A DNA stretch of 64,000 nucleotides from Lentisphaera marina (GTDB lineage: Bacteria > Verrucomicrobiota > Lentisphaeria > Lentisphaerales > Lentisphaeraceae), in assembly GCF_028745505.1 (NCBI RefSeq), contig NZ_JAQZZL010000002.1, positions 1,612,001 through 1,676,000 of the forward strand, in the 5' to 3' direction. Below are positions 31,574-40,403 of this stretch, piece by piece; positions within the stretch are counted from its first letter, which is position 1, and each line of letters opens with the position of its first letter. The notes beneath the pieces were generated by a model that saw nothing but the letters and a program-made list of their open reading frames with translations, searched no databases and was not told where the DNA came from. The position numbers and the translations under genes were made by a program.

Positions 31574-32807
31574 TTCTCATTTGTGCATGACCTTCTGCAA
31601 GTCTAGCGAATTCTGCTCGACGAATCCCCGGCAAATAAATAATTTCCTCTCCTGCACAAAGCACGGGAAAACTACAGCGTTCTTGTTGGCTTAATTTTGC
31701 ATCGGAAAAAAGCTTACTCAATAATACTTTTTTATTTTTTCCAAAGGGCTGAATTTTATCGCCTTGTTGCGGCATTCGCAAAAGTAATTCAGAAGGCATT
31801 TGCTCAAGAGCAAAACTTTCATCAGAATTCGATGCGCCTATAAAAAAACGGTACCCGGCAAATTCAATAGAGTCATGTTCTTGCCACTTCCAAAGCAACT
31901 CTAATTTCTGGGGAGGTAGAGAAATTTCACCATCATTCCACATTCTTAGTTCTTGTCCTTCCCCCATGGGAATATCTTTATAAGACTCGGGTAAATTCAA
32001 ACATTCTTTAGCCAAGCGTTTCAAACTCGCTTGGGTTGGTACATATGGGATTCCACTCTCTTCAAAAAACAAGCGAACAACTCTTGGCTTTAAAGCTTTA
32101 TGACAACGAGTATAATTCTCCACTGTAAATCCTTTCGATAACTCGTGTTTTGCAGATTCTTGAAGGTAATCATTCTCCTCTGCAAGGTGATCTAAAGTAT
32201 GGCTTAAGCCTTTTCCTAAGATCGATAATTTCGGCATCAGTTCATGACGAATAAAATTACGGTCACAATAATCTGCATCATGATTACTCGAATCTTCACG
32301 CCAAGATAAGTTGTTCTCTTTTAAATATTGACGCAATTGCTCACGTGAATAATCTAACAAAGGTCTTATAAGTTTAAGCTCGCCTACTTGACGCTCTGGG
32401 CGAAGTGCGCAAAGACCACTACTATTAGCTCCCCTCATCGCCCGCATGAAAAAGCTTTCCTGGACATCATCCTGATGATGTGCTAAATAAATATTCCATG
32501 ACGCGTAATTTTTTTCAAGATAAGCCAAGCGTAATCGCCGAGCTAATTGCTCATCACCTTCATTGGCTTGACGCGCCGATTCTAAATCTAAATGAACGAC
32601 TTCTAAAGGAAGCTTATTGAGCTCACAATATTCTCGGCAAAACTGTTCATCTTTGTCTGATTCTTCAGCTCGTAAATGATGATTAAAATGAAGTACCAAA
32701 TCCACTTGATTAATCGATTGCATACAGTGAAGCAAAGCCATACTATCTGCGCCTCCACTAAACAGAATCAAACGCTTGCCGTCTTTTGTGAATTCATTTT
32801 TAATCAT
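31554..32807 (-). CDS. tilS: tRNA(Ile)-lysidine synthase
   Basis: Converts C34 of the CAU anticodon of a tRNA-Ile to lysidine so that it reads AUA. The PP-loop ATP site FSGGADSMALLHCM is at residues 16-29, followed by HFNHHLRAEESDKDEQFC, LAHHQDDVQESFFMRAMRGA and LIRPLLDYSREQLRQYLKENNL, all standard TilS features. Length 417 residues with the usual substrate-binding C-terminal domain (PQQGDKIQPFG and VLCAGEEIIYLPGIRRAEF). Essential in most bacteria. Its 3' end overlaps queG. Confidence 0.94.
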   Translation of the reverse strand: MIKNEFTKDGKRLILFSGGADSMALLHCMQSINQVDLVLHFNHHLRAEESDKDEQFCREYCELNKLPLEVVHLDLESARQANEGDEQLARRLRLAYLEKNYASWNIYLAHHQDDVQESFFMRAMRGANSSGLCALRPERQVGELKLIRPLLDYSREQLRQYLKENNLSWREDSSNHDADYCDRNFIRHELMPKLSILGKGLSHTLDHLAEENDYLQESAKHELSKGFTVENYTRCHKALKPRVVRLFFEESGIPYVPTQASLKRLAKECLNLPESYKDIPMGEGQELRMWNDGEISLPPQKLELLWKWQEHDSIEFAGYRFFIGASNSDESFALEQMPSELLLRMPQQGDKIQPFGKNKKVLLSKLFSDAKLSQQERCSFPVLCAGEEIIYLPGIRRAEFARLAEGHAQMRIGYERI

Positions 32808-33059
32808 TAATCATTTTCCTTTTGTGAAAACTGGCGCAATTTTCATCTTGGTCAAGTTCGTAGTCGAGATAGATGTAATATTGTGAAGCTGTATACTTTA
32901 TTCAAATAAACATTTAACTTGCTTGGCACTTTATCTGTAAAAGGACTGGAAAAAAACCATAAGAGCGATTTTTTAAATTTCCGTTAAGTGTCACTTATTT
33001 CTTGGCTATGTGAAAGATAGAGAACTTAGCTTAAGATTTAGTAAATAAAGTACAAACGA

Positions 33060-34487
33060 ATGCCCTATAAACACCTCATCATCTCTTGCCTCTTAGTTGC
33101 CTGTCAAAGTATTGAACGGGAGGCTAAACATCGGCCCGAAATAGATAGCCCAAAAACATTCTCTACAGAGATTAACTCTCCCTCCCTAGAGAACTCCGCC
33201 AAATGGTGGTCTCAACTTGGCGATGATGAGCTCAATACATTTATGGACAAAGTCTTCACGGACAACTTGAGCCTCGCTCAAAGCTGGGCTCGTTTAAGAC
33301 AAGCAGAAGCACGCTTGGGCATAAGCCGATCAGCCAAAAAATTAAAACTCAACGCGACTGCCGATGCTGAAGGCAACAAACGAAAAGTCGACACCGGCCC
33401 CAATGATGATAAACAAACTTTTGGTAGGGAAAACTATAGCCTTGGCCTAAAAGCGAATTACGAAGTTGATCTATGGGATCGTATCAGTGATGAAAATGCG
33501 GCTTCCGCAATGGATTATGAAGCGCAGAAAGCTCAAGTTCAGGGAACCGCCCTACTTCTTTCAGCTGAAGTTGCTGAGAGTTGGATGACCCTCAAGGCCA
33601 TTTCAGAACAGTTAGATCTACTTAATGAACAAATAGAAACAAACACTCAAACGTTAGACATTATTAGTCATCGCCAAAAACGTGGCTTAGCCAACATTGT
33701 TGACCTCTTTCAACAACGTCAACAACTCGCAAGAGTGAAAAGTCTAATTCCCGACTTAGAAGAACGAAAGGATAACTTACGATTAAAACTGATTCTGTTA
33801 GCTGGTGAAAGTTTTGATGAAAAAATAGATTTTGGGAAGCTCAAACTTCCACAACTCAAAGAATTGCCCAACACAGGCATTCCTTCTGACATCCTTAGTC
33901 AAAGACCCGACGTCAATCAGTCATGGTTATTACTGCAATCCAGCGAATTCCGTATTAGTAGTGCCACAAAAGCTAAACTTCCTCGCTTAACTCTCAGCGC
34001 CCAAGCCAACTTCAATAATCAGAAGTTTAGTCGTCTTTTTGACAACTGGTTTAGCAATATCATGGCTGGGCTCACCGCTCCGATACTTGATGGTCAACTT
34101 TTAGAAAATGAAGAATTACTCGCCAAAGCGAGAAGTGATGAGGATTATTTAAACTACAAGGAAACAGCGCTCACTGCACTCAATGAAGTTGAGCAAGCCT
34201 TGAATGCTGAAAAATGGCGCAAAGAACAAATTGATACTGTTAAAACAGAAGTCGAATATTCCAAAAATACTTTAGACGAGACTATGCGTCGTTATCGCCG
34301 TGGCTTAAGTGATTACTTACCCGTATTAACTGCTTTAGCCACTCATCAACAAGCACAGAGAAACTTAACAGAAGTTCGTGCTAAACTGATTGTCAATCGA
34401 ATTGAAATCCACCGTAGCTTAGGTGGATCTTGGGAAATCGAAGAAAACACTCAACTTCTTCCTCAGGCCACTAAAAGGGAACAGTAA
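33060..34487 (+). CDS. Outer-membrane efflux lipoprotein of the TolC/NodT type
   Basis: Outer-membrane channel of a tripartite RND pump. The N-terminus MPYKHLIISCLLVAC is a lipoprotein signal with Cys15. SAKWWSQLGDDELNTFMDKVFTDNLSLAQSWARLRQAEARLG is the NodT-family start block, and GIPSDILSQRPDVNQSW and YRRGLSDYLPVLTALATHQQAQRNL are the second typical blocks in the two coiled-coil repeats. 475 residues, normal. First gene of an operon with the adaptor (two bases later) and the pump. Confidence 0.92.
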   Translation: MPYKHLIISCLLVACQSIEREAKHRPEIDSPKTFSTEINSPSLENSAKWWSQLGDDELNTFMDKVFTDNLSLAQSWARLRQAEARLGISRSAKKLKLNATADAEGNKRKVDTGPNDDKQTFGRENYSLGLKANYEVDLWDRISDENAASAMDYEAQKAQVQGTALLLSAEVAESWMTLKAISEQLDLLNEQIETNTQTLDIISHRQKRGLANIVDLFQQRQQLARVKSLIPDLEERKDNLRLKLILLAGESFDEKIDFGKLKLPQLKELPNTGIPSDILSQRPDVNQSWLLLQSSEFRISSATKAKLPRLTLSAQANFNNQKFSRLFDNWFSNIMAGLTAPILDGQLLENEELLAKARSDEDYLNYKETALTALNEVEQALNAEKWRKEQIDTVKTEVEYSKNTLDETMRRYRRGLSDYLPVLTALATHQQAQRNLTEVRAKLIVNRIEIHRSLGGSWEIEENTQLLPQATKREQ

Positions 34488-34489
34488 TA

Positions 34490-35665
34490 ATGAAATTAAA
34501 ATCAATCATCGGCTCAGTTGTTCAAGTCATCATTGTCAGCGCTATTATTTTTGCTGCCTGGACATACTACTCTCACCTCATGGACACTAGCCCCAAGAAC
34601 AAAATCAAACCTCGAGTCGAACGTGCCACACCTGTAAAATGTGAAGCCTTAAAGCAAAGTACTGAACAAATCTATATTTACACGAGTGGCAAAGTCATTC
34701 CTGAAAGACAGCTCAGCATAAAGCCTCGTATAACAGGTGAAATCACAAAAATCCATACCATGCTTCACCCTGGTGGACACATCAATAAAGGGGAAGTCAT
34801 TGCTGAAATAGACCCGACCGATTACGAAATTGCTCTCACACAAGCTCAAAGTAAAGTTAAAGAAGCTGAGTTCCAGTATCAACTGGAATTAGGCGAACAA
34901 GATGTGGCTAAATACGAATGGAATTTTTTAGAAGACAAAGACAAAATCAGTGAACTTGAAAAACAGCTCATTTTGCGAATTCCGCACCTCGAAAAAGCAA
35001 AATCTGATATCGCTGCCGCCAAAGCCCAACTTAAACAGGCTGAGATTAACCTTTCAAGAACCAAGATTTTAGCCCCCTTTAATGTACAAGTAATTGAGCG
35101 CAATGTAACTGAAGGGTCGCAAGTCAATTTACAGAGTTCCATTGCCGAACTCATTGATTCAGACAACTTCTGGGTCGAAGCATCGATCCGCTACGAACGC
35201 TTACCATGGATACAGTCTCGCAATATAAACTCTCCTGGTGCCGAAGCTGAAATCATTCCCAGCAGTATTGTTTCTAAAGGTTTTGTTTGGAAAGGCAACG
35301 TTCTACGAATGCTCCCCAACATCTCAGAAAATGCTCGTAGGGCTCGCTTGCTAATTGAAGTCAAATCACCCCTAAACCAACAAGAAACTCCTCTCCTCCT
35401 CAATACTTACGTCCGAATAAAAATCGCCGGCCCTGAAGTTCAAAATATATTTAAAATCCCTGCAAATGTTATTCACGAAGGTAATAAAATCTATATTTAT
35501 GGTCAGGATGAACGTCTTGAAATTAGAGAACTCGACATCCTTTGGTCGGACAATTCATATGCCTATATTAAAGATGGCCTTAATGAAGGCGAGCTTTTAA
35601 TAAGTACCACTTTGGATTCTGCCGTGCCTGGCCTGAAATTAACGCGTATCCTGAGTGACAAATGA
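34490..35665 (+). CDS. RND efflux periplasmic adaptor (membrane fusion protein)
   Basis: Links the inner-membrane pump to the outer-membrane channel. The 391-residue protein has an N-terminal membrane anchor (about residues 8-28), the split biotinyl-lipoyl halves with GEITKIHTMLHPGGHINKGEVIAEID and ILAPFNVQVIERNVTEGSQV, a coiled-coil hairpin between them (about 105-195) and beta-barrel and membrane-proximal domains to the end. Two bases after the channel gene, and overlapping the pump gene by four bases (ATGA), so translation is coupled. Confidence 0.92.
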   Translation: MKLKSIIGSVVQVIIVSAIIFAAWTYYSHLMDTSPKNKIKPRVERATPVKCEALKQSTEQIYIYTSGKVIPERQLSIKPRITGEITKIHTMLHPGGHINKGEVIAEIDPTDYEIALTQAQSKVKEAEFQYQLELGEQDVAKYEWNFLEDKDKISELEKQLILRIPHLEKAKSDIAAAKAQLKQAEINLSRTKILAPFNVQVIERNVTEGSQVNLQSSIAELIDSDNFWVEASIRYERLPWIQSRNINSPGAEAEIIPSSIVSKGFVWKGNVLRMLPNISENARRARLLIEVKSPLNQQETPLLLNTYVRIKIAGPEVQNIFKIPANVIHEGNKIYIYGQDERLEIRELDILWSDNSYAYIKDGLNEGELLISTTLDSAVPGLKLTRILSDK

Positions 35666-38600
35666 AGCCATTCTTTCTGAGACCACCAAAAAGAAGAGTA
35701 AGAAAATCAGTCGAGAAAAATTCACAACAATGGGATCCCAACTCTGAAAAAGGCCCCATTGCATGGATGGTTCTTAACCCTGTAGCATCCAACCTCATTA
35801 TGATTGCACTTTTAGTTGGTGGTTTTTTCACTGCTAACAAAATCAAGCAAGAAGTTTTTCCCGCATTTGCTTTAGGTGCCGTTTCCATTTCAATTGCTTA
35901 CCCAGGTGCGAGTCCCGAAGAAGTTGAAAAGAGTATTATTCGTGCGATTGAAGAAAATATCCAAGGTATTGAGGGAATTAAAGAAGTTAACTCAACAGCC
36001 TCAGAAGGACGTGCCTCCGTAACTGTTGAGCTTCTCGAAGGTCACGAGCGTATGCAAGTCTATCAAGACATTCAACAAGAAGTTGATCGTATCCGAACTT
36101 TCCCTGAAGAAATTGAACGTCCAGAAGTTAAGTTACAAAGCCTTAAACGCGACGTTTTTGATATCGCAGTTTACGGTGATGTTGGTGAAAGGCGTTTAGC
36201 AGAACAAGCCGAATTTTTACGCAATCGCTTATTAAATAGCGATGAAATCAGCCAGGTCGAGATAACCGACATGCGCAATCACCAAATCACCATTTCAATA
36301 AGTAGAGACACCCTTGATCGCTATAAGCTCACTCTTGATCAAGTGGCAAAAATAATTCGTCAGCAGAGCGTCGAAATTCCGGGTGGCGGTATTCGTACAG
36401 AAAACGGTGAACTACTCTTAAGGATGAAGGAACGTCGCGATTATGGTGAGCAGTTCGCAAAAATTCCGATTCTCAGTTTAGCTAACGGCGATGTAGTTTT
36501 ATTAGAAGATTTAGGCTCCATTAAAGATGGCTTCAACGAAGATCAAGATAAAGTCACTTTTTGGAATAACCTGCCAGCACTCAACATAAGTATCTACCGA
36601 GTAGGCGAAGAAACGCCCCTCTCTATTTCAACTGATGTTTACAAGATCGTAGACGAATTTAATTCACAAAATAAATCCGTGCAGGCAGTCATTCGCATGG
36701 ATAAATCTGAAATGTACATGCAACGCGTCGATTTACTTAGTCGAAATGGCATAATCGGTTTGTGCTTAGTCTTGCTTTCTCTCGGCTTGTTTTTAGAATC
36801 GCGACTCGCCTTTTGGGTGATGATGGGCATCCCTATTTCCTTCTTGGGGGGATTTATTTTATTGCCATTATTTGGCATCTCGATCAACATGGTTTCTATG
36901 TTTGCCTTCTTGATGGCCTTGGGGATTGTGGTGGATGATGCAATTGTCGTAGGAGAGAATGTCTATGAACACCGAGAACGTGGAGAAAATTTTGTTCAAG
37001 CGGCAATCAACGGAGCTAAAGATGTGGCCGTCCCCGTCACTTTCAGTATTATCACTAATGTCGTCACCTTTATGCCTCTTATGTTCATGCCTGGGACCAT
37101 TGGCAAAATTTGGTATACTATTCCTATTGTGGTCATCACAGTTTTTATCATTTCTTTATTTGAAAGTCTGTTTATACTGCCTTCTCATCTGGCCCATTCA
37201 GAAAAAAGAAAACGTCTTTTTATTGGTCAACTAATCCATAATTTTCAACAAAAATTTTCGCAACTTTTCATGCGTGCGGTTAACAAAATTTATGGCCCTA
37301 TTTTAAAAGTCGCTCTCAAAAATCGTTACATTGTTCTTGCTATTGCCTGTGCCTTTATGTTTGCCATCATTGGTTTTGTTCAGAGTAAGCGCATTGGCGT
37401 CGTCCCTATGATGTCAATTGAATCGGATTATGCTTCGGTAACCGCTTCTTTACCTTACGGTGCTCCTAAAGAAAAAAGTTTAGCCATTCAAGAATTACTT
37501 CTAGATTCTGCTAAAAAAGTTGTAGAAGAAAATGGTGGCGACAAGCTTTTAGTTGGATATTACTCAAAAATTGGTGGTGGCGGACGCACTAGCCAATCTG
37601 GCCCCCATGTCTGCGAAGTCCTCGTCTACCTACAAGACCCCGAAATACGTCCCATTAGCACAGAAAAATTCACCCAATTATGGCGAGAAAAAAGTCGCGG
37701 GATACTAGGCTTAGAATCACTTGTTTTTGAATCTGATCGTGGAGGTCCAGGATCTGGCTCTTCATTGAGTATAGGACTCACTCATCCCGATAACGAAATA
37801 CTTGAACAAGCATCTCTTGAACTATCAGAAGCTTTAGCTGCTTACCCTATAGTGAAAGATATTGATCCAGGATTTTCACAAGGTAAGCGACAATTTGACT
37901 TCACTATGCGTCCTGCAGGATTAGCACTAGGCTTAAGTTCTGCGGATGTCGCAAAACAAATCCGTCAAGCTTTTTATGGTGCAGAAGCCCTTCGACAACA
38001 AAGAGGTCGCAATGAAGTTAAAGTCCTCATACGCTACCCGAAAGAAGAACGGAGTACGGAACACGACTTATATTCTATGCTCATCCAAACCCCCTCGGGT
38101 CAAAGCGTACCCATTCAAGAAATTGTTGAGTTTAAAAGCGGGCGAGCTTACACAAAAATTAATCGCTTAAATGGTAGTCGAACTATCCAGATAAAGGCAA
38201 ATGTAACTCCCAAGAGTAAAAGTGAATTTATTTTGAGTGAAGTTCTAGAAAAGGACTTCCCTAAACTTCAGGAAAAATATCCTGGCCTTGAACAAGTCTT
38301 TCGTGGTAAACAAAAAGATTTACGCGAAGGGGTTAACTCTTTAAAAGTCAGCTTCATAATTGCCATGTTCGGTATCTATACACTACTTGCTATTCCGTTT
38401 CGAAGCTATGTACAACCTCTAATCATTATGCTTTGCATACCCTTTGGGATTGGTGGTGCCATTTTAGCTCACTCAATCATGGGCTTCCCGCTTAGCCTCA
38501 TTAGCTTCATGGGAATTATTGCCTTGTCCGGTGTGGTGATCAATGACTCATTAGTTCTCATTGATTATGCCAACAAACAAGTTTTAAAGGGTAAAAGTGC

Positions 38601-38838
38601 CGAAGAAGCTATTCTCCTATCAGGTATCAGACGCTTCCGTCCTATATTACTTACCACAATCACAACCTTCTGTGGTTTAGGACCAATGATACTCGAAACT
38701 TCGCGACAAGCCCGTTTCTTAGTACCTATGGCCATTTCCCTAGGACTAGGAATTGTTTTTGCCACTGCAGTCATGTTATTATTGGCCCCATCAGTTTATT
38801 TGATAGTCAACGACTTAAAATTCCATAAAAAAAACTAG
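35662..38838 (+). CDS. RND efflux pump, inner-membrane transporter (AcrB/HAE1-like)
   Basis: Proton-driven exporter of 1058 residues. Twelve membrane segments are arranged in two halves, with the first at about 38-58 and the TM2-6 cluster at about 360-505. The proton-relay Asp pair is in ALGIVVDDAIVVGENVYEHRE, the start of TM4. PGASPEEVEKSIIRAIEENIQGIEGI is the typical porter-domain start, and FMGIIALSGVVINDSLVLIDY is the second-half counterpart. The cytoplasmic N-terminal tail of about 35 basic residues is longer than in AcrB. Substrate unknown; drugs, bile-like compounds or lipids are possible. Confidence 0.94.
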   Translation: MKPFFLRPPKRRVRKSVEKNSQQWDPNSEKGPIAWMVLNPVASNLIMIALLVGGFFTANKIKQEVFPAFALGAVSISIAYPGASPEEVEKSIIRAIEENIQGIEGIKEVNSTASEGRASVTVELLEGHERMQVYQDIQQEVDRIRTFPEEIERPEVKLQSLKRDVFDIAVYGDVGERRLAEQAEFLRNRLLNSDEISQVEITDMRNHQITISISRDTLDRYKLTLDQVAKIIRQQSVEIPGGGIRTENGELLLRMKERRDYGEQFAKIPILSLANGDVVLLEDLGSIKDGFNEDQDKVTFWNNLPALNISIYRVGEETPLSISTDVYKIVDEFNSQNKSVQAVIRMDKSEMYMQRVDLLSRNGIIGLCLVLLSLGLFLESRLAFWVMMGIPISFLGGFILLPLFGISINMVSMFAFLMALGIVVDDAIVVGENVYEHRERGENFVQAAINGAKDVAVPVTFSIITNVVTFMPLMFMPGTIGKIWYTIPIVVITVFIISLFESLFILPSHLAHSEKRKRLFIGQLIHNFQQKFSQLFMRAVNKIYGPILKVALKNRYIVLAIACAFMFAIIGFVQSKRIGVVPMMSIESDYASVTASLPYGAPKEKSLAIQELLLDSAKKVVEENGGDKLLVGYYSKIGGGGRTSQSGPHVCEVLVYLQDPEIRPISTEKFTQLWREKSRGILGLESLVFESDRGGPGSGSSLSIGLTHPDNEILEQASLELSEALAAYPIVKDIDPGFSQGKRQFDFTMRPAGLALGLSSADVAKQIRQAFYGAEALRQQRGRNEVKVLIRYPKEERSTEHDLYSMLIQTPSGQSVPIQEIVEFKSGRAYTKINRLNGSRTIQIKANVTPKSKSEFILSEVLEKDFPKLQEKYPGLEQVFRGKQKDLREGVNSLKVSFIIAMFGIYTLLAIPFRSYVQPLIIMLCIPFGIGGAILAHSIMGFPLSLISFMGIIALSGVVINDSLVLIDYANKQVLKGKSAEEAILLSGIRRFRPILLTTITTFCGLGPMILETSRQARFLVPMAISLGLGIVFATAVMLLLAPSVYLIVNDLKFHKKN

Positions 38839-38919
38839 TAATTAAAGCAAATAATTAAAATTAATTGAAGTATTCATTTGAATAGCTTATTTTATATGTT
38901 AAGATTTGGTTAACATTAG

Positions 38920-39570
38920 ATGAATAAGGAAGTTTTTATGGATACATATATCTATGCTAGACAAAATACTAAAACGCGAATCTTAATAGCTGCCTCGCGA
39001 GTATTCGCAGAAAAAGGTTACGAAAATACTACAGTACAAGATATTTGCACTGCATGCGATGCCAATATCGCTGCTGTGAACTACCACTACAAAAGTAAAG
39101 AAAACCTTTACAGAACAGCTTGGACTCATTTGTATAAATATAATGAAGAAGCTAACAAAGAACTTTTCAGAGATGACTTAGACCCCGAGCTTCAGCTCCA
39201 TCATTTTGTTAGGAATCGCATTAAATCAAGCCTAGATGACGGCGAATTAGGCTACCTCTCAAAACTGATCTCATACGAACTTAATAGCCCTAGTTCTAGT
39301 TATGATTTTTTATATGAAACATACATAGAAGAACGCTGTAATTGGATCATTAATTTAGTGAATCGCCTTTCAGGAAAACAGCTATCTGAAACTAGTCTTT
39401 CCCAGATTTTCTTTTTCATTAACAGCCCTATCATTCGTCTTAATGACCAATTGAATGATAAGAAGCAAACAAAATCACCGAGTGATTTCTGCAATGATGA
39501 GATGATTGAAAATATGTATAATTATATCTTGGGTGGTATCAAACAAATTTGTACTAAAAAAGTAAGCTAA
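38920..39570 (+). CDS. TetR-family transcriptional regulator
   Basis: A 216-residue repressor-type protein. The helix-turn-helix TKTRILIAASRVFAEKGYENTTVQDICTACDANIAAVNYHYKSKENLYRTAW lies at residues 16-68 and fits the TetR_N family closely. The C-terminal ligand domain resembles the CerR/YbiH group (DUF1956-like) in its arrangement. Two in-frame starts exist, 38920 and the ATG at 38938 after AGGAAG. The location just downstream of the RND operon suggests that it controls that pump. Confidence 0.9.
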   Translation: MNKEVFMDTYIYARQNTKTRILIAASRVFAEKGYENTTVQDICTACDANIAAVNYHYKSKENLYRTAWTHLYKYNEEANKELFRDDLDPELQLHHFVRNRIKSSLDDGELGYLSKLISYELNSPSSSYDFLYETYIEERCNWIINLVNRLSGKQLSETSLSQIFFFINSPIIRLNDQLNDKKQTKSPSDFCNDEMIENMYNYILGGIKQICTKKVS

Positions 39571-39579
39571 TTACTTTTT
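39557..39579. terminator. Shared bidirectional hairpin at convergent gene ends
   Basis: AAAAAGTAA / TTACTTTTT separated by GCTAA. Both convergent stop codons (TetR gene and sigma gene) lie inside it, so one hairpin serves as stop and probably as terminator for both strands. Confidence 0.75.
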
Positions 39580-40395
39580 AATTTCATCCAAATGACGCGA
39601 CAGTTTTTTTAGAGCTTTATGCTGAATCTGTCTAACACGCTCTCGTGTTCGTCCAATTAATTCGCTAATTTCATCAAGTGTGTGTTGCTCTCCACCATCT
39701 AAACCATAGCGCATATTAATAATGAGCCTTTCTCGCTCAGTTAAATACTTTTCTACACATTCTTCGAGAAGGTTTTTCACATCTCGATCGTTCATTTCTC
39801 CACCAGGTAACACTGCCATCAAATCTGGAAGCATATCTTCTAGCACTCCACCCTCGCCATCTTTTAAACTTGTACTCAAAGAAATTGTTGGTGAGGTAGC
39901 TGCCACAGTTAAATTGTGAACAGATCGTTGTGACATGTCTGCGGCTTCAGCTATTTCTTTCTCACTAGGAACACGACCTAATTCTTCCGCTAAACTCATG
40001 GCAACACGCTGAATCTTATACATTTTGACTGCCGACTGAACAGGAATGCGAATCACGCGGCTCTGCTCGGCAACACAACGGCGGATTGCTTGTTTTATCC
40101 ACCATGCTCCATAAGAAGAAAATTTCGCTCCCATCCCAGGTTTAAATTTCTCTACCGCTTTCATTAAGCCTATATTGCCCTCAGAAATTAAGTCCGCTAA
40201 AGGAACCCCTAAAGATTTAAAGTCATGGGCAATTTTCACTACCAAACGCAAGTTACCAACTATCAATTGTTCGCGAGCAGTTTCGGAACCATTGTTAATT
40301 AATTCTGCTAATTCAATTTCATCATCACGACTGATTAAAGGTAATTCTGCTATATTTTTCATATAGCTTCGCACACTCTCGTCAATAAAATACAT
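39571..40395 (-). CDS. Sigma-70 family factor, group 2 type
   Basis: A 274-residue RNA polymerase sigma factor. Region 1.2 starts at residue 7 (SVRSYMKNIAELPLISRDDEIELAELI), region 2 has NLRLVVKIAHDF, LADLISEGNIGLMKAVEKF and FSSYGAWWIKQAIRRCVAEQSRVIRIP, region 3 follows and region 4 ends in ERLIINMRYGLDG, TLDEISELIGRTRERVRQIQHKALKKL. It lacks the long region 1.1, so it is an alternative factor (RpoS/SigB-like, group 2) rather than the housekeeping one. Last gene of an operon with the PhoD-like and YgfZ-TPR genes. Confidence 0.92.
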   Translation of the reverse strand: MYFIDESVRSYMKNIAELPLISRDDEIELAELINNGSETAREQLIVGNLRLVVKIAHDFKSLGVPLADLISEGNIGLMKAVEKFKPGMGAKFSSYGAWWIKQAIRRCVAEQSRVIRIPVQSAVKMYKIQRVAMSLAEELGRVPSEKEIAEAADMSQRSVHNLTVAATSPTISLSTSLKDGEGGVLEDMLPDLMAVLPGGEMNDRDVKNLLEECVEKYLTERERLIINMRYGLDGGEQHTLDEISELIGRTRERVRQIQHKALKKLSRHLDEIKK

Positions 40396-40403
40396 AATTA
40401 GCC

